DNA from: Streptomyces decoyicus
GTDB taxonomy: Bacteria > Actinomycetota > Actinomycetes > Streptomycetales > Streptomycetaceae
DNA length: 64,000 nt
NCBI RefSeq assembly: GCF_019880305.1
Contig: NZ_CP082301.1
Location: forward strand, 5,146,001 to 5,210,000
Reading direction: 5' to 3'
Part shown: in pieces, positions 52,501-60,409 of the stretch
How positions within the stretch are numbered: the stretch's first letter is position 1
Layout of the letters: each line of letters starts with the position of its first letter
Notes under the pieces: generated by a model
Databases searched by the model: none
Told to the model about the DNA's origin: nothing
Seen by the model: the letters and a program-made list of their open reading frames with translations, nothing else
Made by a program: the position numbers and the translations under genes

Positions 52501-55500
52501 ACGGCCACGGTCGCTCCGGTTTCGCCGGGTGCGGGTACGCCGACCGGCACGGTCACCTTCGTCATCACCGGTGGCCCGACGCTGACCGCGACGCTCTCGG
52601 GCGGCACGGCGAGCGTCACCACCAGCGCGTTGAGCGTGGGCACGCACACGGTCACGGCGACCTACAGCGGTGACGCCAACTTCACCACCTCCAGCGGTAC
52701 GGACACCCAGACGGTCAACCTGGCGGCGACGACCACTACGGTCACGTCGACTCCTGACCCGTCGGTGGTCGGTCAGCCGGTGACGTTCACGGCCACGGTG
52801 GCTCCGGTTTCGCCGGGTGCGGGTACGCCGACCGGTACGGTCACGTTCGTGGCGACCGACGGGGTCACCACGGTGACGCTGACCGGCACGCTCAGCGGCG
52901 GTACGACCAGCGTGACCACCAGCGGGCTGGTGACCGCGGGCGTGTACGCCGTCACGGCGACCTACAGCGGTGACGGGAGCTTCACGAGTTCCGTCGGCAC
53001 GGACACACAGACAGTGGCTCCGGCGTTGACGACCACTACGGTCTCGTCGACTCCTGACCCGTCGGTGGTGGGGCAGTCGGTGACCTTCAGTGCGACGGTG
53101 GCTCCGGTTTCGCCGGGTGCGGGTACGCCGACCGGTACGGTCACGTTCGTGGCGACCGACGGCGTCACCACGGTGACGCTGACGGGGACGCTCAGCGGCG
53201 GTACGACCAGCGTGACCACGAACGGGTTGGTGACGGCGGGGACTTACACCGTCACGGCGACCTACAGCGGTGACGCCAACTTCACCACCTCCAGTGACAC
53301 CGACACCCAGACGGTCACGCAAGCGTTGACGACCACTACGGTCTCGTCGACTCCTGACCCGTCGGTGGTCGGTCAGCCGGTGACCTTCACGGCCACGGTG
53401 GCTCCGGTTTCGCCGGGTGCGGGTACGCCGACCGGGACGGTTACGTTCGTGGCGACGGATGGGGTCACCACGGTGACGCTGACGGGGACGCTCAGCGGCG
53501 GTACGACCAGCGTGAGCACGAACGGGTTGGTGACGGCGGGGACTTACACCGTCACGGCGACCTACAGCGGTGACGCCAACTTCACCGGTTCCACCGGGAG
53601 CGACACCCAGACGGTGAACCAGGCATCGACGACCACCACGGTCTCCTCGTCGCCCGACCCGTCGGTAGTGGGGCAGCCGGTGACCTTCACGGCCACGGTT
53701 GCTCCGGTCTCGCCGGGTGCGGGTACGCCGACTGGCACGGTCACGTTCGTGGCCACCGACGGGGTCACCACCGTGACGCTGACCGGCACGCTCAGCGGCG
53801 GTACGACCAGCGTGACCACCAGCGGGCTGGTCACTCCCGGCACGTATACCGTCACCGGGACCTACAGCGGCGACGCCAACTTCACCACCTCCAGTGACAC
53901 CGACACCCAGACCGTCACGCAAGCGTTGACGACGACCACGGTCTCGTCGACTCCTGACCCGTCGGTGGTCGGTCAGCCGGTGACGTTCACGGCCACGGTT
54001 GCTCCGGTTTCGCCGGGTGCGGGTACGCCGACCGGGACGGTCACGTTCGTGGCCACCGACGGGGTCACCACGGTGACGCTGACCGGCACGCTCAGCGGTG
54101 GCACCACCAGCGTGACCACCAGCGGGCTGGTGACCGCGGGCGTGTACGCCGTCACGGCGACCTACAGCGGTGACGGGAGCTTCACGAGTTCCGTCGGTAC
54201 CGACACCCAGACGGTGGCTCCGGCGTTGACGACCACTACGGTCTCGTCGACTCCTGACCCCTCGGTGGTGGGTCAGCCGGTGACCTTCACGGCCACGGTG
54301 GCTCCGGTTTCGCCGGGTGCGGGTACGCCGACGGGTACGGTCACGTTCGTGGCCACCGACGGCGTCACCACGGTGACGCTGACCGGCACGCTCAGCGGCG
54401 GCACCACCAGCGTGACCACCAGCGGGCTGGTGACCGCCGGCGCCTACACCGTCACGGCCACATACAGCGGTGACGCCAACTTCATCCCCTCCACCGGCAC
54501 GGACACGCAGACGGTGGCTCAGGCGGCGACGACCACCACGGTCTCGTCGACACCTGACCCGTCGGTGGTGGGTCAGCCGGTGACCTTCACGGCCACGGTC
54601 GCTCCGGTTTCGCCGGGTGCGGGTACGCCGACCGGGACGGTCACGTTCGTGGCGACGGATGGCGTCACCACGGTGACGCTGACGGGGACGCTCAGCGGCG
54701 GTACGACCAGCGTGACCACGAACGGGTTGGTGACGGCGGGGACTTACACCGTCACGGCGACCTACAGCGGTGACGCCAACTTCACCACCTCCAGTGACAC
54801 CGACACCCAGACGGTCACGCAAGCGTTGACGACGACCACGGTCTCGTCGACTCCTGACCCGTCGGTGGTGGGTCAGTCGGTGACCTTCAGTGCGACGGTG
54901 GCTCCGGTTTCGCCGGGTGCGGGTACGCCGACTGGCACGGTCACGTTCGTGGCGACGGATGGGGTCACCACGGTGACGCTGACGGGGACGCTCAGCGGCG
55001 GTACGACCAGCGTGAGCACGAACGGGTTGGTGACGGCGGGGACTTACACCGTCACGGCGACCTACAGCGGTGACGCCAACTTCACCACCTCCAGTGACAC
55101 CGACACCCAGACGGTCACGCAAGCGTTGACGACGACCACGGTCTCGTCGACTCCTGACCCGTCGGTGGTGGGGCAGTCGGTGACCTTCAGTGCGACGGTC
55201 GCTCCGGTTTCGCCGGGTGCGGGTACGCCGACCGGTACGGTCACGTTCGTGGCCACCGACGGGGTCACCACGGTGACGCTGACGGGGACACTCAGCGGCG
55301 GCACCACCAGTGTGAGCACGAGCGGACTGGTGACCGCGGGCGTGTACGCCGTCACGGCGACCTACAGCGGTGACGGGAGCTTCACGAGTTCCGTCGGTAC
55401 CGACACCCAGACGGTGGCTCCGGCGGCGACGACCACCACGGTCTCCTCGTCGCCCGACCCGTCCGTGGCAGGGCAGTTGGTGACCTTCACGGCCGTCGTC

Positions 55501-56301
55501 GCACCGGTCTCGCCGGGGGCGGGTACCCCGACCGGGACGGTCACGTTCGTGATCACCGGTGGTCCGACGCTGACCGCCACCCTTTCCGGAGGTACGGCCA
55601 CCGCCTCGACCACTGCGCTGGGCGCCGGAACCTTCCCCGTCACGGCGACCTACAGCGGTGACGGGGACTTCACCAGCTCCAGCGGGAACGACACCCAGAC
55701 GGTGGCCCAGGCGTCGACGACCACCACGGTCACCTCGTTGCCCGACCCGTCGGTGTTCGGGCAGTCGGTGACCTTCACCGCTACGGTCGCGCCGGTCTCA
55801 CCCGGCTCCGGCACGGTGACCGGCACGGTCACCTTCGTCATCGACGGTGGTGGGGGCGGCACGCTGACCGGCACCGTCTCCGGGGGCGTCGCCTCCGTCA
55901 CCACCAGCACCCTCGACGCAGGCGTCCACAACGTCACCGCGACCTATGGCGGCGACGCCAACTTCATCACCTCCAGCGGCACCGACACCCACACGGTCAA
56001 CCAGGCCTCCACGACCACCACGGTCACCTCGTTCCCCGACCCGTCCAACTCCGGCGACACGGTCGCGATCCTCGCGTTCGTGACGGCGGTGGCTCCGGGC
56101 AGCGGCGTCCCGACCGGGACGGTCAACTTCGTCGTCACCGACGGCGTGACCACCATCAACCTCACCGGAACGCTCGACGGCTCCGGTGTCGCCGCGGTCA
56201 GCACCCCGCTGACCACCGGCATCTACACCATCACGGCGACCTACGTCGGTGACACCAACTTCACCACCTCCAGCGACACCGACACCCAGACCGTCGTGTA
56301 A
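49519..56301 (+). CDS. Giant protein of 23 bacterial Ig-like (Big_3-type) repeats
   Basis: 2260 residues from ATG 49519, which has GGAGG 8 nt upstream; the open frame extends 60 codons earlier without a site. The whole protein is 23 repeats of about 98 residues, each TTTTVxSxPDPSVxGQ ... FTATVAPVxPG-x-GTPTGTVTF ... YSGDANF-x-x-S-x-TDTQTV. Repeats come in two subtypes (ITGGPTLT and ATDGVTTVTL). No signal peptide, transmembrane span, sortase signal or enzymatic domain is visible. Known relatives are surface or adhesive proteins. How this one leaves the cell, if it does, is unclear. Confidence 0.92.
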   Translation: MAPTFTLASAAPNPAVFGQNVTLTATVIPFGLGTPTGTVTFVVAGGPTVTAPLVGGTATATVSNISVGFHTITATYNGSPLWSPSTGLASVTVVKASTTTTVISSPDPSTFGQPVSITATVAPVAPGAGTPTGTVTFVIAGGGGGTLTGTLSGGTATVTTSSLSVGTHAITATYNGNANFNPSSGTDTQTVLPSLVPTTTTVTSSPDPSVFGQSVTFTATVAPVPPGSGTPTGTVTFVISGGPTLTAPLSGGTASVSTSSLGVGPHTVTATYSGSGGFAPSSGTDTQLVNKASTTTTVTSSPDPSAFGQPVTFTATVAPVAPGAGTPTGTVTFVISGGPTLTGTLSGGTASVTTSTLSPGPHTVTATYSGNANFNTSTGTDTHTVGQASTTTVVSSSPDPSVVGQSVTFTATVAPVPPGVGTPTGTVTFVISGGPTLTATLSGGTASVSTSALGAGTHTVTATYSGDANFAGSSGTDTQTVNQASTTTTVTSSPDPSVFGQSVTFTATVAPVSPGAGTPTGTVTFVISGGPTLTATLSGGTASVSTSALGAGTHTVTATYSGDANFAGSSGTDTQTVNQASTTTTVTSFPDPSVVGQTVNFTAFVGPVFPGGGVPTGTVSFVITNGVTTVTLSGTLDGAGVATVSTNGLVTAGLYTVTATYGGDANFTGSSDTDTQTVNQAATTTTVTSSPDPSVTGQPVTFTAVVAPVSPGAGTPTGTVTFVISGGPTLTGTLSGGTASVTTSALGAGTHTVTATYTGDANFAGSVGTDTQTVNQASTTTTVTSSPDPSVFGQPVTFTATVAPVAPGAGTPTGTVTFVITGGPTLTGALSGGTATVTTSVLSVGTHPVTATYSGDANFTGSSGTDTQTVAQAATTTTVTSTPDPSVVGQPVTFTATVAPVSPGAGTPTGTVTFVATDGVTTVTLTGTLSGGTTSVSTNGLVTAGTYSVTATYSGDANFTGSTGSDTQTVNQASTTTTVTSSPDPSVFGQPVTFTATVAPVSPGAGTPTGTVTFVITGGPTLTATLSGGTASVTTSALSVGTHTVTATYSGDANFTTSSGTDTQTVNLAATTTTVTSTPDPSVVGQPVTFTATVAPVSPGAGTPTGTVTFVATDGVTTVTLTGTLSGGTTSVTTSGLVTAGVYAVTATYSGDGSFTSSVGTDTQTVAPALTTTTVSSTPDPSVVGQSVTFSATVAPVSPGAGTPTGTVTFVATDGVTTVTLTGTLSGGTTSVTTNGLVTAGTYTVTATYSGDANFTTSSDTDTQTVTQALTTTTVSSTPDPSVVGQPVTFTATVAPVSPGAGTPTGTVTFVATDGVTTVTLTGTLSGGTTSVSTNGLVTAGTYTVTATYSGDANFTGSTGSDTQTVNQASTTTTVSSSPDPSVVGQPVTFTATVAPVSPGAGTPTGTVTFVATDGVTTVTLTGTLSGGTTSVTTSGLVTPGTYTVTGTYSGDANFTTSSDTDTQTVTQALTTTTVSSTPDPSVVGQPVTFTATVAPVSPGAGTPTGTVTFVATDGVTTVTLTGTLSGGTTSVTTSGLVTAGVYAVTATYSGDGSFTSSVGTDTQTVAPALTTTTVSSTPDPSVVGQPVTFTATVAPVSPGAGTPTGTVTFVATDGVTTVTLTGTLSGGTTSVTTSGLVTAGAYTVTATYSGDANFIPSTGTDTQTVAQAATTTTVSSTPDPSVVGQPVTFTATVAPVSPGAGTPTGTVTFVATDGVTTVTLTGTLSGGTTSVTTNGLVTAGTYTVTATYSGDANFTTSSDTDTQTVTQALTTTTVSSTPDPSVVGQSVTFSATVAPVSPGAGTPTGTVTFVATDGVTTVTLTGTLSGGTTSVSTNGLVTAGTYTVTATYSGDANFTTSSDTDTQTVTQALTTTTVSSTPDPSVVGQSVTFSATVAPVSPGAGTPTGTVTFVATDGVTTVTLTGTLSGGTTSVSTSGLVTAGVYAVTATYSGDGSFTSSVGTDTQTVAPAATTTTVSSSPDPSVAGQLVTFTAVVAPVSPGAGTPTGTVTFVITGGPTLTATLSGGTATASTTALGAGTFPVTATYSGDGDFTSSSGNDTQTVAQASTTTTVTSLPDPSVFGQSVTFTATVAPVSPGSGTVTGTVTFVIDGGGGGTLTGTVSGGVASVTTSTLDAGVHNVTATYGGDANFITSSGTDTHTVNQASTTTTVTSFPDPSNSGDTVAILAFVTAVAPGSGVPTGTVNFVVTDGVTTINLTGTLDGSGVAAVSTPLTTGIYTITATYVGDTNFTTSSDTDTQTVV
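52741..55440 (+). repeat. Nine exact 300-bp tandem units in the Ig-repeat gene
   Basis: Unit starts fall at 52741 and every 300 bp to 55141 with no length change, and the units are nearly identical in DNA. The flanking repeats are more diverged and differ in length. This pattern suggests recent unequal crossover or gene conversion inside the gene. Confidence 0.92.
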
Positions 56302-56345
56302 CCACCCGTCTGACCACCCGCCCCTTCTCCCGTACAGCGCACCAG

Positions 56346-56376
56346 CGCCGGGCCGCCCAGTGAGGGCGGCCCGGCG
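56346..56376 (+). terminator. Ig-repeat gene terminator
   Basis: Perfect 13-bp stem (56346-56358 with 56364-56376), 5-nt loop, 45 bp after the stop. Confidence 0.88.
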
Positions 56377-56505
56377 TCGTGCTGAGCCCCGCTGCCCGTG
56401 CGGGGCGGCGGTACGGAAAGGAGGAGGCCACCTCATTGCGCCGGGCCCGTGGGTGCCGTCTACGCTGGCTGCGCTCCAACAGATGTTCACGGGGGAAGGC
56501 AAGGC

Positions 56506-56916
56506 ATGGCAGACAAAGCACGCCGGCGGCTGCGGTCGAGCACGGTGATCCTGGGCGGTATGGGGGCGCTGGCCGCCGCATTGACGTCCTGCGGCTCCGA
56601 GCCCGACAAGCGCTGTGTGGACCGCAACAGCTACGACACGCTCAAGGGCTACCGCATCGTCGACTCCAAGAACTGCTCGGCAGGCGGCAGTTCGGCCGGC
56701 GGCAGCAGTACTTCCGGCAGCGGCGGATACGGCAAGGCCGGCCGCGGCGGCGGGACGGCGAAGCAGCCCGTCGACGGCCAGTGGTACTACGACCCGAACA
56801 ACGCCGGCGGCAAGTACGCCGACGACGGCACCTTCAGCAAGGCCACGGCCGTCAACCGCGGCGGCTTCGGCTGCTCCGGCTCGGGCGGCGGCCGCCACGG
56901 TTCCTTCGGCGGCTGA
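56506..56916 (+). CDS. YgiB-like (DUF1190-type) lipoprotein
   Basis: 136 residues from ATG 56506 with GGGGGAAGG upstream. Signal peptide ending ALTSCGS gives a lipobox. The mature part is Gly/Ser-rich with CVDRNSYDTLKGYRI and a terminal NRGGFGCSGSGGG, resembling the RGGFG ending of E. coli YgiB. In E. coli, ygiB is paired with ygiC; here a YgiC-like gene follows 17 bp later, supporting the call. Role unknown. Confidence 0.72.
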   Translation: MADKARRRLRSSTVILGGMGALAAALTSCGSEPDKRCVDRNSYDTLKGYRIVDSKNCSAGGSSAGGSSTSGSGGYGKAGRGGGTAKQPVDGQWYYDPNNAGGKYADDGTFSKATAVNRGGFGCSGSGGGRHGSFGG

Positions 56917-56933
56917 GCGGACGCGGTACCGCC

Positions 56934-58124
56934 ATGAAGCGCCACACCATCGAGCCCCGCCCCGACTGGCAGCAGACCGTCGAGGCGCAGGGCCTGATCT
57001 ACCCGCTGACCCGCTACCCGGACGACTCGCTGCGCCCGTACTGGGACGAGAGCGCGTACTACGAGTTCACCCTCCCCGAGGTCGAGGCCCTGGAGGAGGT
57101 CGTCGAGGAACTGCACGGCATGTGCCGGGCCGCGGCCGCGCACATCGTCGAGCAGAACCGATTCGCCGACCTCGGGATCGAGGACCCGCGGCTGGCCCGT
57201 CTGGTCGCCGAGTCCTGGCGGCGCCGGGAGGAACTCCCGTCCCTCTACGGGCGGTTCGATCTGCACTACGACGGCAGCGGCCCGGCCAAATTGCTGGAGT
57301 ACAACGCCGATACGCCGACCTCGCTGGTGGAGGCGGCCAGTCCGCAGTGGTTCTGGATGGAGGAGCGCTTTCCCGGCGCCGACCAGTGGAACTCGCTGCA
57401 CGAGCGGCTGGTGGCGGCCTGGAAGCGGCAGGCGCCGCTGCTGCCGCCGGGCGCGCCGCTGCACTTCGCGCACTCGTCGGGTGACGAGCTCGGCGAGGAT
57501 CTGATGACCGTCGCCTACCTGGAGGAGACGGCGCAGCAGGCGGGCCTGGAGACGGTCGCGATCTCGATGGAGGACATCGGCTGGGACCGGCTGTCCGGCC
57601 GCTTCGTCGACCAGCGGCTGCGCTTCATGCGGTCCTGCTTCAAGCTCTACCCGTGGGAGTGGCTGGCCGCCGACGACTTTGGCCCGTACGTCCTGGACAC
57701 GCTCGACAACGGGGGCGGCACCGGCTCCACCCTCTGGATCGAGCCCGCCTGGAAGATGCTGCTCTCCAACAAGGCGCTGCTGGCGATTCTCTGGGAGCTG
57801 TATCCCGGCCATCCGAATCTGCTGCCCGCCTACCTGGACGGGCCGCGCGAGCTGGCGCACACCCGTGGTTACGTCGCCAAGCCGCTGCTGGGCCGGGAGG
57901 GTGCCGGTGTCACCCTGCACGAGCCGGGTGCCGAGCCGGAGCTGCGAGGGCCCGAAGACCCGTGCTGCTACCAGGAGTTGGCGCCGCTACCGGACTTCGA
58001 CGGCAACCGGGTCGTGCTCGGCGCCTGGGTCGTCGAGGACGAGTCGGCGGGGCTCGGCATCCGGGAGTCTGCGGGGCCGGTCACCGATGAGTACGCCCGC
58101 TTTCTGCCGCATGTGATCCGCTGA
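56934..58124 (+). CDS. Glutathionylspermidine synthase-like ATP-grasp ligase (YgiC/YjfC type)
   Basis: 396 residues, the length of the stand-alone YgiC family. YDGSGPAKLLEYNADTPTSL is the family signature (acid and Asn ligands of ATP-Mg), and YVAKPLLGREGAGVTL the ATP-grasp lysine region. FAHSSGDELGEDLMTVAYL lies between. E. coli YgiC does not make glutathionylspermidine in reported tests, so the peptide product is unknown; Streptomyces makes mycothiol rather than glutathione. Probably co-transcribed with the lipoprotein. Confidence 0.88.
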   Translation: MKRHTIEPRPDWQQTVEAQGLIYPLTRYPDDSLRPYWDESAYYEFTLPEVEALEEVVEELHGMCRAAAAHIVEQNRFADLGIEDPRLARLVAESWRRREELPSLYGRFDLHYDGSGPAKLLEYNADTPTSLVEAASPQWFWMEERFPGADQWNSLHERLVAAWKRQAPLLPPGAPLHFAHSSGDELGEDLMTVAYLEETAQQAGLETVAISMEDIGWDRLSGRFVDQRLRFMRSCFKLYPWEWLAADDFGPYVLDTLDNGGGTGSTLWIEPAWKMLLSNKALLAILWELYPGHPNLLPAYLDGPRELAHTRGYVAKPLLGREGAGVTLHEPGAEPELRGPEDPCCYQELAPLPDFDGNRVVLGAWVVEDESAGLGIRESAGPVTDEYARFLPHVIR

Positions 58125-58139
58125 GCCGGGGGCCGCGCC

Positions 58140-59528
58140 TCAGTGCGCCGGCCCGTCCGGCCTGCGGCGTCGCTGCCGGGGACGCTGCTGTGCGTCGTGG
58201 TCGTGGCCGCGGTACCGCTGTGCGGCGGCGGCCATCCGGCGTTTGAGCGGGGGAAGGTGGTTGACCACCCGCATGCCGGTGCGCATCCCGGCCAGCACCG
58301 CGCGGCCGATGACCGGCTTGTGGACCGGATCGCTCCCGCGCATCTGCGCCAGGGACCTTTCGACCGCCTCGAAGCCGTAGCGGACCATCTGGGTCTCGTA
58401 GTCGTGGATCGCCGGTATCAGCGACGCTTCGCGGTCACGGACCGAGACCAGCTTGGCGCACAGCAGTTCGGCGTCGCGCAGCGCGGTGTTCGCCCCCACC
58501 CCGCGGCCCGGCGTCATGGTGTGGATGGCGTCCCCGACCAGGGTGATGTTGCTGGTGGGCCACTGCTCGACGGGGGCCGAGGTGCGGATGTTCAGGGGGA
58601 AGCAGGTGGACGGGTCGGCCAGCTCGGCCAGTTTGCGCAGCCGGGCGTCCCAGTTGCGGGTGAGCTCGACCGTGAGGTCGTGCAGCTGCTCGCCGTTCAT
58701 CCGGAGGATGTCGGGGGGCAGGTTCCGTGCCGCGCCGCCGAAGCCCAGCATGATGTAGTCGCGGGTGTTGTCGAACTGAAGGCCGGGCCACGCGCGGAGC
58801 AGTTCGGTGTCACTCGCGCCGATGCCCTCGCGCGGCCGCCCCTGTTCGTCCCACGGGAACTGCATGACGTGGATGATCAGGGAGTAACCCCCGGGGGCGA
58901 GGAACATGTTGACGCCGTCGATGACTTCGGGGGTCAGCAGCTCGCGGGTGGCGTCCGTGAGGGGCACCTTGCCGGTGATCCCGATCAGGCCGCTGTCCTT
59001 CAAGGGGGCGTGGGGCAGGTACTGGCGGCGGACCCGGGAGTGGGAACCGTCGGCGGCCACCAGCACCTCACCGGTGGCCGAGGTGCCGTCCTCGAAGTGT
59101 GCGGTGACCGTGCCGTCGGGGTTCTTGTCGTAGCGGGTGAAGACCTTGCCGAAGTGGACCCGCTCCTCCAGCCCGGTCAGCAGGACCTGCCGCAGGGTCA
59201 TGCGGGAGACGGATCGCTCGGCGCCCGCCCCGTCCGCGCCGGGCTGGGCGAACCCGGTCAGCGAGAGGACTTCCTTGTACTTCTCCGTGAACATGGTGAA
59301 GCGGTCGCCGGTGCGCGCGCAGGTGGCCGCGAAGGTGGCGAACAGTTCGGGGGGCAGCAGACGGCTGAGTGCCCGGCTGCCGTCGGGGTCGATGCCCACC
59401 CGGTAGCCCTGGAGCCCGTCGCCGCGGGTGCGGTCGCGTTCGAAGACGGCGCAGCTGATGCCGGCCCGCTTCAGGCCGTGGGCCAGGGCCAGTCCGCCGG
59501 TGCCGGCGCCGATGATGATCACGTGCAT
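58140..59528 (-). CDS. FAD-dependent aromatic monooxygenase
   Basis: 462 residues from ATG 59528, where the FAD motif starts (HVIIIGAGTGGLALAHGLKR); an upstream ATG would add 17 residues. DGSHSRVRRQYLP (DG motif) and NITLVGDAIHTMTPGRGVGAN (GD motif) define a flavin monooxygenase of the PHBH/UbiH class. The C-terminus is a basic tail. Likely hydroxylates an aromatic or polyketide substrate, perhaps a drug. Divergent from a PadR repressor with shared operators. Confidence 0.9.
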   Translation of the reverse strand: MHVIIIGAGTGGLALAHGLKRAGISCAVFERDRTRGDGLQGYRVGIDPDGSRALSRLLPPELFATFAATCARTGDRFTMFTEKYKEVLSLTGFAQPGADGAGAERSVSRMTLRQVLLTGLEERVHFGKVFTRYDKNPDGTVTAHFEDGTSATGEVLVAADGSHSRVRRQYLPHAPLKDSGLIGITGKVPLTDATRELLTPEVIDGVNMFLAPGGYSLIIHVMQFPWDEQGRPREGIGASDTELLRAWPGLQFDNTRDYIMLGFGGAARNLPPDILRMNGEQLHDLTVELTRNWDARLRKLAELADPSTCFPLNIRTSAPVEQWPTSNITLVGDAIHTMTPGRGVGANTALRDAELLCAKLVSVRDREASLIPAIHDYETQMVRYGFEAVERSLAQMRGSDPVHKPVIGRAVLAGMRTGMRVVNHLPPLKRRMAAAAQRYRGHDHDAQQRPRQRRRRPDGPAH

Positions 59529-59570
59529 GGTCTCCGGTTCCTTCCTCAAGAGGAACGGCTGATGACCGGA

Positions 59571-59607
59571 TAGTTGCATGGCACCTAGGTGCAGTGCAAC
59601 TAGTTGC
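59571..59607. promoter_or_regulatory. PadR-type operator array between monooxygenase and padR
   Basis: Three TAGTTGC half-sites occur: 59571-59577, 59596-59602 (inverted) and 59601-59607. They create the perfect palindromes GCACCTAGGTGC (59581-59592) and GCAACTAGTTGC (59596-59607). TATCGT (59626-59631) is a -10 six bases before the padR GTG, so padR is probably leaderless and autorepressed. Confidence 0.65.
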
Positions 59608-59637
59608 GGTGAGGTTAGTGCGCGGTATCGTGAACCC

Positions 59638-60255
59638 GTGACCTCGACATTCCGCCGCTCCCCCCTGGCCCTGGCGGTCCTGGGCCTGCTGGAGGCAGGC
59701 CCTCTGCACCCCTACGGCATCCAGCGCCTGATCAAGCAGTGGGGCAAGGACCAGGTCGTCAACGTCGGCCAGCGCGCCGGCCTGTACCGCACGATCGCCC
59801 GCCTGGAAGACGCCGGGCTGATCGCCGTCGGCGACACCGAGCGCGATGAGCGCTACCCCGAACGCACCACCTACCGCCTCACCGACGCGGGACGGGACGC
59901 CGCTCGCCAGTGGCTGGCCGAAATCCTGTCCACTCCCCGCAACGAGTACCCGGAGTTCCCGGCCGCCCTGTCCTTCCTGCCGCTGCTCACCCCGCGAGCC
60001 GCCCATGACCTGCTGGACCAGCGACGCGAACACCTCGCCCGGCGCCTCGCCGAACTCGACGCCGAACTCGCCACCGAGGCCGAGGGCCGGGCGCTCCCGC
60101 GCGTGGCCCTGATCGAGAGCGAATACCTGCGCGCGGTCGCCCACGCCGAACTGGAATGGGTCAACGGCATCCTCGCCTCCCTGGACGACGGGTCGTTCAC
60201 CTGGGACCGCGAACAGCTCGACGGGATCGCCGCCGCCTCCCGCGGCCAGACCTGA
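59638..60255 (+). CDS. PadR-family transcriptional regulator
   Basis: 205 residues from GTG 59638. N-terminal winged HTH: LAVLGLLEAGPLHPYGIQRL, NVGQRAGLYRTIARLEDAGLI and ERTTYRLTDAG. The C-terminal helical domain (about 100-205) is of the longer PadR/Vir type that binds a ligand and dimerises. Likely represses itself and the divergent monooxygenase, releasing on binding an aromatic compound (inference from family and operator). Confidence 0.92.
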   Translation: MTSTFRRSPLALAVLGLLEAGPLHPYGIQRLIKQWGKDQVVNVGQRAGLYRTIARLEDAGLIAVGDTERDERYPERTTYRLTDAGRDAARQWLAEILSTPRNEYPEFPAALSFLPLLTPRAAHDLLDQRREHLARRLAELDAELATEAEGRALPRVALIESEYLRAVAHAELEWVNGILASLDDGSFTWDREQLDGIAAASRGQT

Positions 60256-60264
60256 CCGGTCGGC

Positions 60265-60361
60265 GGGGAGGAAGAGGAGAGGAGGAAGACGCGGAAGGGG
60301 AGGAAGACGCGGAAGGGGAGGAAGAGGGGAAGAGGAGGAAGAGGAGAGGGGGGAAGAGGAG
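60265..60361. repeat. Polypurine tract
   Basis: About 97 bp of almost only A and G on the plus strand, with 60311-60361 unbroken. It includes 18-bp repeats of the form GGAAGACGCGGAAGGGGA. It lies between padR and rocD stops and could form a triplex or simply block polymerases. Confidence 0.75.
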
Positions 60362-60409
60362 CGTCGGGGAACAAGGAAGGGCGGACGAACAGGGACCGGC
60401 CGCCGGCCC

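Noticed and set aside
49402..55122. 1906-codon open frame on the minus strand opposite the Ig-repeat gene
   Set aside because: It is a shadow of the repeated plus-strand gene: high third-position GC and exact repeats keep the antisense frame open. It is Arg/Gly-rich, with no motif or ribosome site.
52741..55440. Regular repeats considered as a CRISPR array
   Set aside because: Units are 300 bp, contiguous and coding in frame; there are no spacers and no cas genes.
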